Source: Bradyrhizobium tropiciagri (GTDB taxonomy: Bacteria > Pseudomonadota > Alphaproteobacteria > Rhizobiales > Xanthobacteraceae). Taken from it: DNA of 64,000 nt. Of this stretch, positions 25,865 through 34,349 are shown in pieces (within the stretch, counting starts at the first letter, position 1; every line of letters begins with the position of its first letter). Made by a program: the position numbers and the translations under genes. The notes under the pieces were generated by a model. That model had not been told where the DNA came from. It saw only the letters and a program-made list of their open reading frames with translations, and did not search any database. The DNA lies in the NCBI RefSeq assembly GCF_018130545.1, contig NZ_JAFCKF010000005.1, positions 496,001 to 560,000 on the forward strand, written 5' to 3'.

Positions 25865-27079
25865 ATGACCACCAAGGCCGACCGCGCGGTCAATCGTACC
25901 GGCGTCTATCTCGCCGTGCTGCAGCTCGTGTTCACGCTGGGCTGGACCACCTACCTGATCTATTTGCCGAAGCTGTGCGCCGAAGTCGGCATCGCGCCTT
26001 CAACCGTGATCCTGATCCTGATGATGGATCAGGCCATCTTCACCATCACGGATACCGCGATGGGCATGGCCGCCGACAGGATTTCGATCCTGGTCGGCCG
26101 TCTCGGCCTGTTCGTCGGCATCGTTGCCGCGATCTCCTGCGCTGCCTTCATCGCTCTGCCTTATGTCGCCGGCACCGGGCCGGGTGCAAGGGTCTGGCTG
26201 ATCGGACTGATCGTGATCTGGGCGGTGACGTCATCTGCGTTGCGCGCGCCGCCGCTGACGCTGCTTGGAAAATATCGCGCGCAGCCGTCGGTGCCGTTCC
26301 TCGCCGCGCTGGCGATGCTGGGCTACGGCATCGCGGGCGCGGTCTCGCCCTATCTTGGCGTCGTGCTGCGCGATCATGATGCGCGACTGCCGTTCGTGCT
26401 ATCCGGCGCCGTGCTGCTGCTGACGGCGCTCGCGTTCTCCGGGATCGAACGGCGCGTCGCGGCGGAGACAGAGCCCGTGCGGCTCCCCGCGCCCGCAAAG
26501 CGGCTCGGCGCGGTGCCGATGTTCCTGATCGGATCGATGGTGCTGCTCTCGCTCGGCTATCAGCTGCACTTCAACATCAACAGCGCCCCGTTCTATTTGC
26601 GCTTCGCCAAATCGAATGAGCTGCAATGGCTGATGCCGGTGTTCTGGATCGGCTTTAACATCGCGATGTTTCCGGCCAGCATCGTCGTCAAGCATCGTGG
26701 CGGCCTGATCGTGATGGGCGCGGCGGGACTGCTCGGTGCTTTCGCCATCGTTGCCGCAGAGATCGCCGGAAGCCTCAACGTCCTGATCGCAGCGCAGTTC
26801 ATGGCGGGCGCGGCCTGGGGCTGCATGCTGATGAGCGCGGTGTCCGCGGCGCTCGCGATCGGCGAGACCGGCGCGGAGGGCAAAGTCACCGGCCTCGTGT
26901 TCTCGGCGCTGGCGCTTGCGACCTTTGCGCGGATGGCGGCGGTCGCCGGCGGCCTGCAGAAGATGCCGGACTATGCGCCGCTGGTGCATTGGGCGCCGGT
27001 CGCCTGCTGGTCGGTCGCCGGAGCCGGCCTGCTCGTGATCGCCGCGTCGCGGCTGCACCGCGGCGTGAAGAGCGCCTAG
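25865..27079 (+). CDS. MFS transporter
   Basis: 404-residue integral membrane protein with about twelve hydrophobic segments in two halves joined by a polar stretch near residue 205 (AAETEPVRLPAPAKRLGAV). Loop sequence MGMAADRISILVGR fits the MFS loop 2-3 motif. No substrate can be read from sequence. Its stop shares the bases CTAG with the stop of the opposite TPP-enzyme gene, so the two converge with a four-base overlap. It may belong with alkB by position only. Confidence 0.85.
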   Translation: MTTKADRAVNRTGVYLAVLQLVFTLGWTTYLIYLPKLCAEVGIAPSTVILILMMDQAIFTITDTAMGMAADRISILVGRLGLFVGIVAAISCAAFIALPYVAGTGPGARVWLIGLIVIWAVTSSALRAPPLTLLGKYRAQPSVPFLAALAMLGYGIAGAVSPYLGVVLRDHDARLPFVLSGAVLLLTALAFSGIERRVAAETEPVRLPAPAKRLGAVPMFLIGSMVLLSLGYQLHFNINSAPFYLRFAKSNELQWLMPVFWIGFNIAMFPASIVVKHRGGLIVMGAAGLLGAFAIVAAEIAGSLNVLIAAQFMAGAAWGCMLMSAVSAALAIGETGAEGKVTGLVFSALALATFARMAAVAGGLQKMPDYAPLVHWAPVACWSVAGAGLLVIAASRLHRGVKSA

Positions 27080-28704
27080 TTATTCCGCGCCGGATGGATG
27101 AACGCCCAGGGCGAGACTTCGGAATCCGTCGGCACTTCCACCGAGATCACGTAGGGCCCGCCGTCGGCCAGCGCCTTCTCCAGCACGGGGCGGAAGTGAT
27201 CGGGCGAGGTGACGCGCGCGGCGCCGACGCCGAAGGACTCCGCGAGCTTGACGAAATCCGGATTGACCAGGTCGGAGGCGACGACGCGGCCGTCGAAGCG
27301 CTCGCGCTGGTCGCGGCGGACATTGCCATAGGCGTTGTTGTTGAACACCAACGTCACCACGCCGATCTTGAACTGCACCGCGGTGGCAAGCTCCTGCACA
27401 CCGAACATGAAACCGCCGTCGCCGGTGATCGCGACCACCGGCTTGTTCGGGTTGGCGACCTTGGCGCCGAGCGCGGTCGGGAAGCCCGAGCCGAGCGTGC
27501 CCTGATAGCCCGAGGTGACGAAGGTGCGCGGTTCGTAGATCGGAAAGCCGTACCAGGAGGCGAAGCCGACCTGCGACAGCTCGTCGGTGACGATGGCGTT
27601 CGCCGGCAGCACCTCGCGCAGGATCTTCAGATAGGCCATCTGCGGCTGGATGCGCTGGATCTCCTGCTCGGTCGCGGCAGTCGCCTCGCGGATCGCGGCG
27701 CGGCGGCCCGAGGTCTTGCTGTAGCCGGCCTTGCGGACGGCCGCGACGAGGTCGGCGGTCGCAGCCTTGGCGTCGGCGATCACGGCAGCGTCGGCCGGCC
27801 AGCGCCGCAGCTCGACCGGATCGATGTCGATACGCACGCATTTCAGACCGGTCGGCTGATACGGCCAGCGCGACATCGTCGGCAGCTCCATGCGGGTGCC
27901 GATGCCGATCATCAGATCGGTCTTCGGCCATAGCTTGTAGGCCGAGGCCATGGTGAGCCCGAGCTCGTGCGTGTTGGAGACGATGCCGCGGCCGCTACGA
28001 AAGGCGACCACAGGCGCGTCGATCATCTCGGCCAGTTCGAGGATTTCCTCGCGCGCCTCGATGGCGCCGCTGCCGACGAAGATCATCGGCGTCTTGCTGC
28101 CGGCGATCAGATCGGCGGCCGCCTTGATACGATCCGGATCGGGCTGCGGCGCCGGCAACGGATCGAATGGCTTGACGGCTGCGACCTGGGTGCGCTGGGT
28201 GAACACGTCCCACGGCATCTCCAGCGACGCCGGGCCCCGCCGGCCCGACAGCATCTCCTGGAAGGCGCGCGACACCATCGCAGGCGCGTTGTCGGGATAT
28301 TCGATCCGCTCCGCCCATTTCACGAAGGTACGCAGCGTCGCCAGCTGATCCGGCATCTCGTGCAGATGGCCGCGGCCCTTGCCGAGGAATTGCGTCGGCA
28401 CCTGGCCGGTCAGGCACAGCACCGGCTCGTTGCAGCCGAAGGCAGTGAGCAGCGCCGCCGAGGCGTTGAGCACGCCAGGGCCGGGCACCACGCTGAACAC
28501 GCCGGGCTTGCCGGAGGAGCGGGCGTAGCCGAACGCCATGTAGCCGCAGGCCTGCTCATGCCGGGCGCCGATCACCTTGAGCTGCGCCTGGTGGAACGCA
28601 TCGAACAGGCCATAGATCTGCGCGCCGGGCAGGCCGAACACGGTGTCGACGCCGTGAGCGACGAGGCCGTTGACGATCGCTTCGCCGCCGGATGTTGAGG
28701 TCAT
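27076..28704 (-). CDS. thiamine-diphosphate-dependent enzyme (acetolactate synthase-like)
   Basis: 542-residue ThDP enzyme with three domains. The catalytic Glu lies in GARHEQACGYMAFGYAR near residue 50, and the ThDP motif is GDGGFMFGVQELAT through NNNAYG near residues 430-465. A possible GTG start at 28716 would add four residues. Members include acetolactate synthase, benzoylformate decarboxylase and oxo-acid decarboxylases; no regulatory subunit gene is nearby, so a biosynthetic acetolactate synthase is unlikely. It is the last gene of the homoprotocatechuate-type operon, 25 bases after the FAH-family gene, so a decarboxylase or carboligase acting on an aromatic or 2-oxo acid intermediate is inferred. 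Confidence 0.85.
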   Translation of the reverse strand: MTSTSGGEAIVNGLVAHGVDTVFGLPGAQIYGLFDAFHQAQLKVIGARHEQACGYMAFGYARSSGKPGVFSVVPGPGVLNASAALLTAFGCNEPVLCLTGQVPTQFLGKGRGHLHEMPDQLATLRTFVKWAERIEYPDNAPAMVSRAFQEMLSGRRGPASLEMPWDVFTQRTQVAAVKPFDPLPAPQPDPDRIKAAADLIAGSKTPMIFVGSGAIEAREEILELAEMIDAPVVAFRSGRGIVSNTHELGLTMASAYKLWPKTDLMIGIGTRMELPTMSRWPYQPTGLKCVRIDIDPVELRRWPADAAVIADAKAATADLVAAVRKAGYSKTSGRRAAIREATAATEQEIQRIQPQMAYLKILREVLPANAIVTDELSQVGFASWYGFPIYEPRTFVTSGYQGTLGSGFPTALGAKVANPNKPVVAITGDGGFMFGVQELATAVQFKIGVVTLVFNNNAYGNVRRDQRERFDGRVVASDLVNPDFVKLAESFGVGAARVTSPDHFRPVLEKALADGGPYVISVEVPTDSEVSPWAFIHPARNN

Positions 28705-28728
28705 GGCACTGTCCACTTGCTTGCGGGG

Positions 28729-29601
28729 TTAGATGGCTTCGTCGACGACGCCGTTGCGCAGGATGCCGACGCCTTCGGCTTCGACCTCGACGACATCGCC
28801 GGGCTTCAGATAGCGCGGCGGATCGAACCGCGCACCCGCTCCGGTCGGCGTCCCCGTGACGATGATGTCGCCGGGAACCAATGTCGTGAAAGTCGAGATG
28901 TAGTTGATGAGGTAGCGGAAGCCGAAGATCAAGCGCGAGGTGCGGTCGTCCTGCCTGACCTCGCCGTTGACCCGCGTGGTCAGGCGGATATCAGCAATCT
29001 GCGCTTCGCTGCTGTAGGGCACGATCCATGGCCCGAAACTGCCGGTGGAATCGAAGTTCTTGCCCTGGGTCACGTTGAACTTGGCGTGCCGCACCCAGTC
29101 GCGGATGGTGCCTTCATTGCAGAGCGTGATCGCGGCGATGTGATCGAGCGCGGCGCTTTCCGGAATGTGTCGGCCGGCCTTGCCGATCACGAGTACCAGC
29201 TCGCCCTCATAGTCGAGCTGCGGCGAGATCCGCGGCCGCACCACCGGCGTGTTATGGCCGACGAAGGAGCGCGGCACCCGCAGGAACATGCTCGGGTATT
29301 TCGGCGCGTCTGAGCCGTCCTTGTACTCGGCATTGCGGTCCGGATAGTTGACGCCGATGCAAATGATCTTGTCCGGCGCCGGGATCGGCGGCTGCCAGGC
29401 GACCGCGTCGAGCGCGTGGTCGGGCGATCGCTTGGCGGCGTCTTCCACGAGCTTGCTCAGCGCACCGGCGGCGATCGCCTCGCGCAAGGTCGGATAATCC
29501 TTGGCGAAGCGCGACGAGAGGTCGACGATCCCAGTGTCGGTGACGGCGCCATAGCTGGTGGCGCCATTGACGGAATAGGTGGCGAGGCGAGGGGCTGACA
29601 T
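28729..29601 (-). CDS. fumarylacetoacetate hydrolase family protein (possible HpaG-type decarboxylase/isomerase)
   Basis: 290-residue FAH-family protein. The N-terminal segment is followed by the catalytic fold with ICIGVNYPDR, the metal-binding Glu in LDYEGELVLVIGK, NEGTIRDWV and GTPTGAGA near the end. The ATG at 29601 is chosen because the longer frame begins in REP DNA. In homoprotocatechuate degradation an FAH-family enzyme (HpaG/HpcE) decarboxylates and isomerises the ring-fission acid; this gene lies in the right operon for that job. The E. coli enzyme is a two-domain fusion, so this shorter one would do only part of it or act as a homodimer. A ureidoglycolate lyase or acylpyruvase role is less likely from context. 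Confidence 0.85.
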   Translation of the reverse strand: MSAPRLATYSVNGATSYGAVTDTGIVDLSSRFAKDYPTLREAIAAGALSKLVEDAAKRSPDHALDAVAWQPPIPAPDKIICIGVNYPDRNAEYKDGSDAPKYPSMFLRVPRSFVGHNTPVVRPRISPQLDYEGELVLVIGKAGRHIPESAALDHIAAITLCNEGTIRDWVRHAKFNVTQGKNFDSTGSFGPWIVPYSSEAQIADIRLTTRVNGEVRQDDRTSRLIFGFRYLINYISTFTTLVPGDIIVTGTPTGAGARFDPPRYLKPGDVVEVEAEGVGILRNGVVDEAI

Positions 29602-29620
29602 TAGCGATCCAATTCTTGAT

Positions 29621-29748
29621 GTCGTCCCGGCCAAGCGAAGCGCGAGCCGGGACCCATAACCACAGGCCTCACATTATGGCACGCGGGGCGACTATCCTGG
29701 TAGCAATGGGGTTCTGTGGTTATGGGTCCCTGCTTTCGCAGGGACGAC
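29621..29748. repeat. REP-like double-hairpin element inside the hpa operon
   Basis: A 128-base copy between the FAH-family gene and hpaD, which are otherwise in the same direction. The left hairpin is expanded (CCGGCCAAGCGAAGCGCGAGCCGG). The right end carries the CCTGC-TTTC-GCAGG variant stem. Confidence 0.75.
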
Positions 29749-29767
29749 GGGTGGATGGAGGCGTGCG

Positions 29768-30751
29768 TTAGTCCGCAACCAGCACGTCGGCGACGAAGCG
29801 CGGCTCGCGCACCGCCTGCCCTGCGAAGGTCGAACCTTCCTCGAACCAGGAGCGCGGCGCCGGCGCGCCCCACAGCGTCTGGCGGCGCGGATCGCGCAGC
29901 GACCAGCGCAGCGGCTCATGGTCGTGATCCCCGGTGAAATAATCGCTGGTGTAGAGCTCGATGCGATGGCCATCGGGATCGCGGATGTAGAGGAAGAAGG
30001 CGTTTGAGATGCCGTGCCGGCCCGGGCCGCGCTCGATGTTCTTGAGGAAGCCGGAGGAGGCCATCACGTCGCAGAGATGCACGATGTTCATCGCAGTCGG
30101 CACCCAATAGGCGATGTGGTGCAGGCGCGGACCTTTGCCGTTGGTGATGGCGAAGTCGTGGACATTGCCCTTGCGATGCATCCAGGCGGCTGCGATGCGG
30201 CCATTGTCGCCATCCTCCTCGGCATATTCGGTAAGGCGGAAGCCGAGCCGGGCGTAGAAATCGACGGTGTCCTGCACTTCGGCGGCGAACACGTTGAAAT
30301 GGTCGAGCCGCTGCGGATGGCAACCCTTGTAGAGGTCGTAACGCCGTAACAGATGCGGGCGCTTCTCCATCGTGGCGTAGAGTTCGATCTGGAAGCCGAA
30401 CGGATCGGTGAATTGCAGCGTGCGGCCCTGGAACGGCTGCTCGACGAAGGCATAGGTGATGCCGTTCTCGGAGCAGAAGGCGGCGGCCTTGTCGAGGTCA
30501 GCGTCATTGCCGACCTTGAAGCCGAGCCGGTTGCAGGCGGCTTTCGCCGCTTTGCGCAGTACCACCGAGTGATGCTGGTGCTCCTCGCTGGCGCGCAGAT
30601 ACACCGACTTGTCGTCGCGGTCCTCGACGTGGAGGCCGACCGTCTTCTCGTAGAACGCGGCGCTCTTGTCGAGGTCGGTGACGTCGAGCACGGCATGGCT
30701 GCAACGGATGATGTTGAACGGCGGATCGAAAACGTGGGTCGGAGCGGGCAT
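29768..30751 (-). CDS. hpaD: homoprotocatechuate (3,4-dihydroxyphenylacetate) 2,3-dioxygenase
   Basis: 327-residue two-domain vicinal-oxygen-chelate extradiol dioxygenase, length close to the Brevibacterium type. It opens the ring of 3,4-dihydroxyphenylacetate next to the hydroxyls. Metal ligands expected for the family are His151 in RLDHFNVFA, His211 or His212 in LHHIAYWV, and Glu265 in GHRIELYTSDYF. It lies in the order hpaH, hpaF, hpaE, hpaD with the matching pathway genes, which supports this substrate over simple catechol. The metal could be iron or manganese; sequence does not decide it. Confidence 0.9.
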   Translation of the reverse strand: MPAPTHVFDPPFNIIRCSHAVLDVTDLDKSAAFYEKTVGLHVEDRDDKSVYLRASEEHQHHSVVLRKAAKAACNRLGFKVGNDADLDKAAAFCSENGITYAFVEQPFQGRTLQFTDPFGFQIELYATMEKRPHLLRRYDLYKGCHPQRLDHFNVFAAEVQDTVDFYARLGFRLTEYAEEDGDNGRIAAAWMHRKGNVHDFAITNGKGPRLHHIAYWVPTAMNIVHLCDVMASSGFLKNIERGPGRHGISNAFFLYIRDPDGHRIELYTSDYFTGDHDHEPLRWSLRDPRRQTLWGAPAPRSWFEEGSTFAGQAVREPRFVADVLVAD

Positions 30752-30772
30752 CGGTGTTTCCTCAATTTTGGT

Positions 30773-30818
30773 TCGTCATTCCGGGCTCGCCGCCAAGCGT
30801 CGCACCGGAATGACGAGT
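30773..30818. repeat. short CGTCATTCCGG inverted repeat
   Basis: CGTCATTCCGGG and CACCGGAATGACG face each other in 46 bases between hpaE and hpaD. This is a single-hairpin relative of the longer REP-like elements and lies inside the operon. Confidence 0.6.
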
Positions 30819-30823
30819 GCTGG

Positions 30824-32368
30824 TTAAATTCCCAGTTTCTGAATCTTGTGCGTCCCGCGCGCGAGCGAGACGTGCTTGGTTTCCATGTAGAAGTCGAACG
30901 AGTAGTCGCCGCCGTCGCGGCCGATGCCTGATGACTTCATGCCGCCGAACGGGGTCGGCAGATGGCGGACGTTTTCCGAATTGAGCCAGATCATGCCGGC
31001 TTCCAGCGCATCGGCGACGCGCAGCGCGCGGCCCATGTCGCCGGTCCAGACATAGCCGGTCAGGCCGTATTGCACGCCGTTGGCGATCTCGATGGCATCA
31101 GTCTCGTCCTTGAACGGGATCACGGTCAGGAACGGGCCGAACACCTCCTCCTGTGCGACGCGCATGTTTGCGTTGGCGCCGGTGACCAGCGTCGGCTGCA
31201 CATAATGGCCGCCGCCGGGGCCGTCATGCGCCTTGCCGCCGACTGCGATGGTGGCGCCGTCCTTCTTGGCGACGTCGAAATAGCTGCAGACCTTGGCGAG
31301 ATGCCGCTCATGGATCAGCGGCCCGATCTCGGTCGCGGGATCGAGGGGATGACCGACCTTCAGCGCCTTGACGCGCGCGGTCAGCTTCTCGACGAACTTG
31401 TCGGCGATGCTCGCTTGAACCAGCAGCCGGCTCGACGAGGTGCAACGCTCGCCATTGAGCGAGTAGATCATGAACACCACGGCATCGAGCGCGCGGTCGA
31501 GATCGGCGTCGTCGAACACGATCACCGGGTTCTTGCCGCCGAGCTCGAAATGCACCCGCTTCAGGGTCGGTGCGCCCTGCGCCATGATCGCCGAGCCCGT
31601 CGAGCTTTCGCCGACAAACCCGATTGCCTTGATGGCGGGATGTTCGGTCAGCGCCTTGCCGGCCTCTTCGCCGAATCCATGCACGGTGTTCAGCACGCCG
31701 TCGGGAAGGCCGGCCTGCTTGGCGAGCTTGACCAGCATATCGGCGGTCACTGGCGACCATTCAGCGGGCTTGTGCACCACGGTGCAGCCGGCCGCGAGCG
31801 CCGGCGCGATCTTCCAGGTCGAGAGCATGAACGGCGTGTTCCACGGCGTTATCACGCCGACCGGGCCGATCGGCACGCGGGTCGAGATGTTCCAGTGCTC
31901 GTCCGAGGGCGTGTTGAGGCCGTCGCGGGCTTCGCCGCATTTATCGGCGAAGAAGCGGAAATTCTCCGCCGCGCGGATCGCGGCCTTGGCCATGAAGCGG
32001 TGCGCCTGGCCGGTGTCGATGCATTCGAGCACGGCGATATCGTCGGCGCGCTCCTCGATCGCATCGGCGACGCGATGCAGCACCTTGCGCCGTTGCGCCG
32101 CCGGCATGTCGCGCCAGGCCTTGAAGGCCTTGGCCGCGGCGGTTGCCGCGCGGTCGATATCCTCGGCATTGCCGCGTGCGACGGTCGCGAGCACCGTGCC
32201 GTCAACAGGCGATCTGGTCTCGAAGGTCTGGCCGGATGCCGCCGGCACGACCTTGCCGTCGATCACATTGCCGATGCCGTCGGCCTTTAACTTCGCGAGC
32301 AATGGACCGGCGCGATCGCGGTTGGCCTGAAACACGTCGGCTGATGACTTCGCTGTCGCTTTATCCAT
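30824..32368 (-). CDS. hpaE: 5-carboxymethyl-2-hydroxymuconate semialdehyde dehydrogenase
   Basis: 514-residue aldehyde dehydrogenase that oxidises the HpaD ring-fission product with NAD. The catalytic Glu lies in FELGGKNPVIVF near residue 275 and the catalytic Cys in NGERCTSSSRLLV near 308. The N-terminus VIDGKVVPAASGQTFETRSP and the C-terminus MKSSGIGRDGGDYSFDFY are as in HpaE. It overlaps hpaF by eight bases, so the two are coupled. Context makes this assignment stronger than sequence alone would allow. Confidence 0.9.
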   Translation of the reverse strand: MDKATAKSSADVFQANRDRAGPLLAKLKADGIGNVIDGKVVPAASGQTFETRSPVDGTVLATVARGNAEDIDRAATAAAKAFKAWRDMPAAQRRKVLHRVADAIEERADDIAVLECIDTGQAHRFMAKAAIRAAENFRFFADKCGEARDGLNTPSDEHWNISTRVPIGPVGVITPWNTPFMLSTWKIAPALAAGCTVVHKPAEWSPVTADMLVKLAKQAGLPDGVLNTVHGFGEEAGKALTEHPAIKAIGFVGESSTGSAIMAQGAPTLKRVHFELGGKNPVIVFDDADLDRALDAVVFMIYSLNGERCTSSSRLLVQASIADKFVEKLTARVKALKVGHPLDPATEIGPLIHERHLAKVCSYFDVAKKDGATIAVGGKAHDGPGGGHYVQPTLVTGANANMRVAQEEVFGPFLTVIPFKDETDAIEIANGVQYGLTGYVWTGDMGRALRVADALEAGMIWLNSENVRHLPTPFGGMKSSGIGRDGGDYSFDFYMETKHVSLARGTHKIQKLGI

Positions 32369-32759
32369 TGACTGTCTCCACCTTCAGTGCGTCGTGGATG
32401 TTGTTGCGTTTCCAGCTGGTTTCCTTGTCGTTGATCTGCATGTCGAACGACAGAGCGAACTTGCTGTTGGCGAAGACCGGATCGAGATGGGCCGATAGCG
32501 CCTTGAAAATGTGATCGCCGGCTTTCTTGCGGGCGGCGAGGTCGCGGCCTTCGCCGAGCCGCAGCACCATGTCGAGGAAGCCGTAAGTCTTGCGGCCGTC
32601 GGCGATCGCGTAGTGCTCGCACTTGATGGCGCGGACACGGATGCCGCCGAGCGGGAAGATGCCGGTCTCGACTGCGGCCTTGCGGACCACCTCAACCGTC
32701 GTGCCCATGTCGACGAGACCGTCGAGATTGGCGGAATATTCAAGCGTGAAATGCGGCAT
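32361..32759 (-). CDS. hpaF: 5-carboxymethyl-2-hydroxymuconate delta-isomerase
   Basis: 132-residue CHMI of the tautomerase superfamily. Pro2 follows the initiator Met (MPHFTLEYSANL) and serves as catalytic base after Met removal. It ketonises the acid made by HpaE. The C-terminal NDKETSWKRNNIHD is typical. The gene lies between hpaH and hpaE, with 21 bases from hpaH and an eight-base overlap into hpaE. Confidence 0.92.
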   Translation of the reverse strand: MPHFTLEYSANLDGLVDMGTTVEVVRKAAVETGIFPLGGIRVRAIKCEHYAIADGRKTYGFLDMVLRLGEGRDLAARKKAGDHIFKALSAHLDPVFANSKFALSFDMQINDKETSWKRNNIHDALKVETVNG

Positions 32760-32780
32760 GCAGCGCTCCTGCTGGGTGCG

Positions 32781-33587
32781 TCAGGCGAAGTAGCAGCTCA
32801 CGGAACCGTAAGGTCCGTAATCGGCCTGGATGGTGTCGCCCTTGCGGGTCTCGATCGGGCGGATGAAGGAGCCAGCCAGCACGACCTGGCCGGCCTCCAG
32901 CGCCAGCCCGTTCGGCGCGATCTTGTTGGCGAGCCACGCCACCGCGGTTGCCGGATGATTCAACACGCCGGCCGCGAGCCCGGTCTCCTCGAGCTGGCCA
33001 TTTCTAAAGCAGAGCGCGCCGATCCAGCGCAGATCAGCCTCCAGCGGGCGGATCGGCCGGCCGCCGAGCACGATGCCAGCATTAGCGGCGTTGTCGGCGA
33101 TGGTGTCGAAGATCTTGCGCGTCGCCTTGGTCTCGGGATCGACGCGTTCCACACGCGTATCCAGGATCTCCAGCGCCGGCACCACGAAGTCGGTGGCGTT
33201 GAGCACGTCGAACAGGGTGCAGTTCGGCCCAGCGAGGCGGTGCTTCATCACGAAGGCGAGCTCGGCCTCGACCCGGGTGGCGATGAAGCGGTCGGTCGGC
33301 ACCAGGCCGCCATCGGCAAAGAACATGTCGTCGAGCAGGATGCCGGAATCCGGCTCGTCAATATTGAGCGCGCTCTGCATCGCCTTCGAGGTCAGGCCGA
33401 TCTTGTGGCCCTTGACGACGCGCCCCTGCGCCACCTTCATCTCGACCCAGGACTTCTGAATCGCGTAGGCGTCTTCGAGGGTAATGCCGGGGTATTCCAG
33501 CGAAAGCTGGCGGATTTGCTTGCGGGTCTTTTCCGCGTTGTCGAGCCGCTCGGCGGCAGCGCGGATATCGTCCTTGGAGAGGGCCAT
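32781..33587 (-). CDS. hpaH: 2-oxo-hept-4-ene-1,7-dioate hydratase
   Basis: 268-residue hydratase of the FAH-like HpaH/MhpD family that adds water to 2-oxohept-4-enedioate with a divalent metal. Visible segments include GHKIGLTSKAMQ, SGILLDDMFF, VEAELAFVMKHRL and LGGRPIRPLEADL. It is first in the minus operon, divergent from hpaR. Two inverted repeats occupy the gap between them. The product needs an HpaI-type aldolase; a candidate is at 41390. Confidence 0.92.
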   Translation of the reverse strand: MALSKDDIRAAAERLDNAEKTRKQIRQLSLEYPGITLEDAYAIQKSWVEMKVAQGRVVKGHKIGLTSKAMQSALNIDEPDSGILLDDMFFADGGLVPTDRFIATRVEAELAFVMKHRLAGPNCTLFDVLNATDFVVPALEILDTRVERVDPETKATRKIFDTIADNAANAGIVLGGRPIRPLEADLRWIGALCFRNGQLEETGLAAGVLNHPATAVAWLANKIAPNGLALEAGQVVLAGSFIRPIETRKGDTIQADYGPYGSVSCYFA

Positions 33588-33620
33588 GCGTGCTACACAA
33601 AAGTGGATGTCGGGAGATGA

Positions 33621-33632
33621 TTAACATGTTAA
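33621..33632. promoter_or_regulatory. perfect palindrome, candidate HpaR operator
   Basis: TTAACATGTTAA is a perfect 12-base palindrome, 34 bases upstream of the hpaH start, where it would overlap a minus-strand promoter. MarR-type dimers bind palindromes of this size, and hpaR is the divergent neighbour. Confidence 0.55.
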
Positions 33633-33690
33633 ATGAATTCCCGCAAACTGAATCCGGGCATGCTGCGGTGCAAAAGTTTGCGATTATGTT

Positions 33691-33736
33691 GCATGATCCG
33701 GAAAAGTGGGTACCGGTTCTCCGATCAGGATCATGC
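33691..33736. repeat. GCATGATCC...GGATCATGC palindromic element
   Basis: The 46-base stretch starts GCATGATCCGGAAAAGTGGG and ends GGATCATGC, with complementary ends and a CCGG-rich centre. It resembles a palindromic element I have seen in other rhizobial intergenic regions. It lies in the hpaH-hpaR gap and may be unrelated to their control. Confidence 0.55.
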
Positions 33737-33752
33737 TCAAACAGAGAGATAG

Positions 33753-33787
33753 ATCGTGACGACATCTCAAAGAGACGTCATCACGAT
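33753..33787. promoter_or_regulatory. 16-base inverted repeat just upstream of hpaR
   Basis: ATCGTGACGACATCTC (33753-33768) and GAGACGTCATCACGAT (33772-33787) match as inverted arms at 14 of 16 positions around AAA. The repeat ends 11 bases before the hpaR start, so it could be an autoregulatory operator or an mRNA hairpin covering the ribosome site. Confidence 0.5.
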
Positions 33788-33798
33788 CGGGATTAGTC

Positions 33799-34326
33799 AT
33801 GGCGCGCAAGAAGTTGGATGAGATACGGCCGGAGGACGACGCGTCGGCGCGACGGACCCCGATGCGCGAATTCTCGCGCTCATTGCCGATGTCGCTGCTC
33901 CGCGCACGCGAAGCGGTGATGCGGCAATTCCGTCCGTCGCTGCGCAATCACGGCCTGACCGAGCAACAGTGGCGGATCCTGCGTGCGCTCACCGCGGTCG
34001 ATGAGATCGAGGTTACCGAGCTCGCCCGCATGGCGTTTCTGCTCGGCCCGAGTCTGTCGCGAATCCTGCGCGATCTCGAGGCGCGCGCGCTGATCGAGCG
34101 CAAGGCGGCGGAAAACGACGCGCGGCGCGCGGTGGTCTCGATCTCCGCCAAGGGACTGAAGCTGATCGAGGCCGTGGCGCCGACGTCCGAGGTGATCTAC
34201 GCCGCCATTACCAAGCGCTATGGCGTGCGCAAGCTTGCGGAGTTGCAGGAGATGCTGGGCGCGCTGGAAGCGAGCCTTGCCGGAATGGGCGCGGCCGATG
34301 ACGCCGAGGTCGCGGCCGAAGAGTAG
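33799..34326 (+). CDS. hpaR: MarR-family regulator of homoprotocatechuate degradation
   Basis: 175-residue winged-helix regulator. The segment LTEQQWRILRAL and the recognition region LGPSLSRILRDLEARALIERK agree with HpaR, whose E. coli relative represses the meta-cleavage operon until homoprotocatechuate is present. It is divergent from hpaH with a 211-base gap holding two inverted repeats. The N-terminus is about 25 residues longer than in E. coli, basic and Asp-rich, so a start at an internal ATG (residue 22) is possible. Control of both directions from the gap is inferred. Confidence 0.88.
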   Translation: MARKKLDEIRPEDDASARRTPMREFSRSLPMSLLRAREAVMRQFRPSLRNHGLTEQQWRILRALTAVDEIEVTELARMAFLLGPSLSRILRDLEARALIERKAAENDARRAVVSISAKGLKLIEAVAPTSEVIYAAITKRYGVRKLAELQEMLGALEASLAGMGAADDAEVAAEE

Positions 34327-34349
34327 CCGCGGCCTGCGGGCCATGCCGC

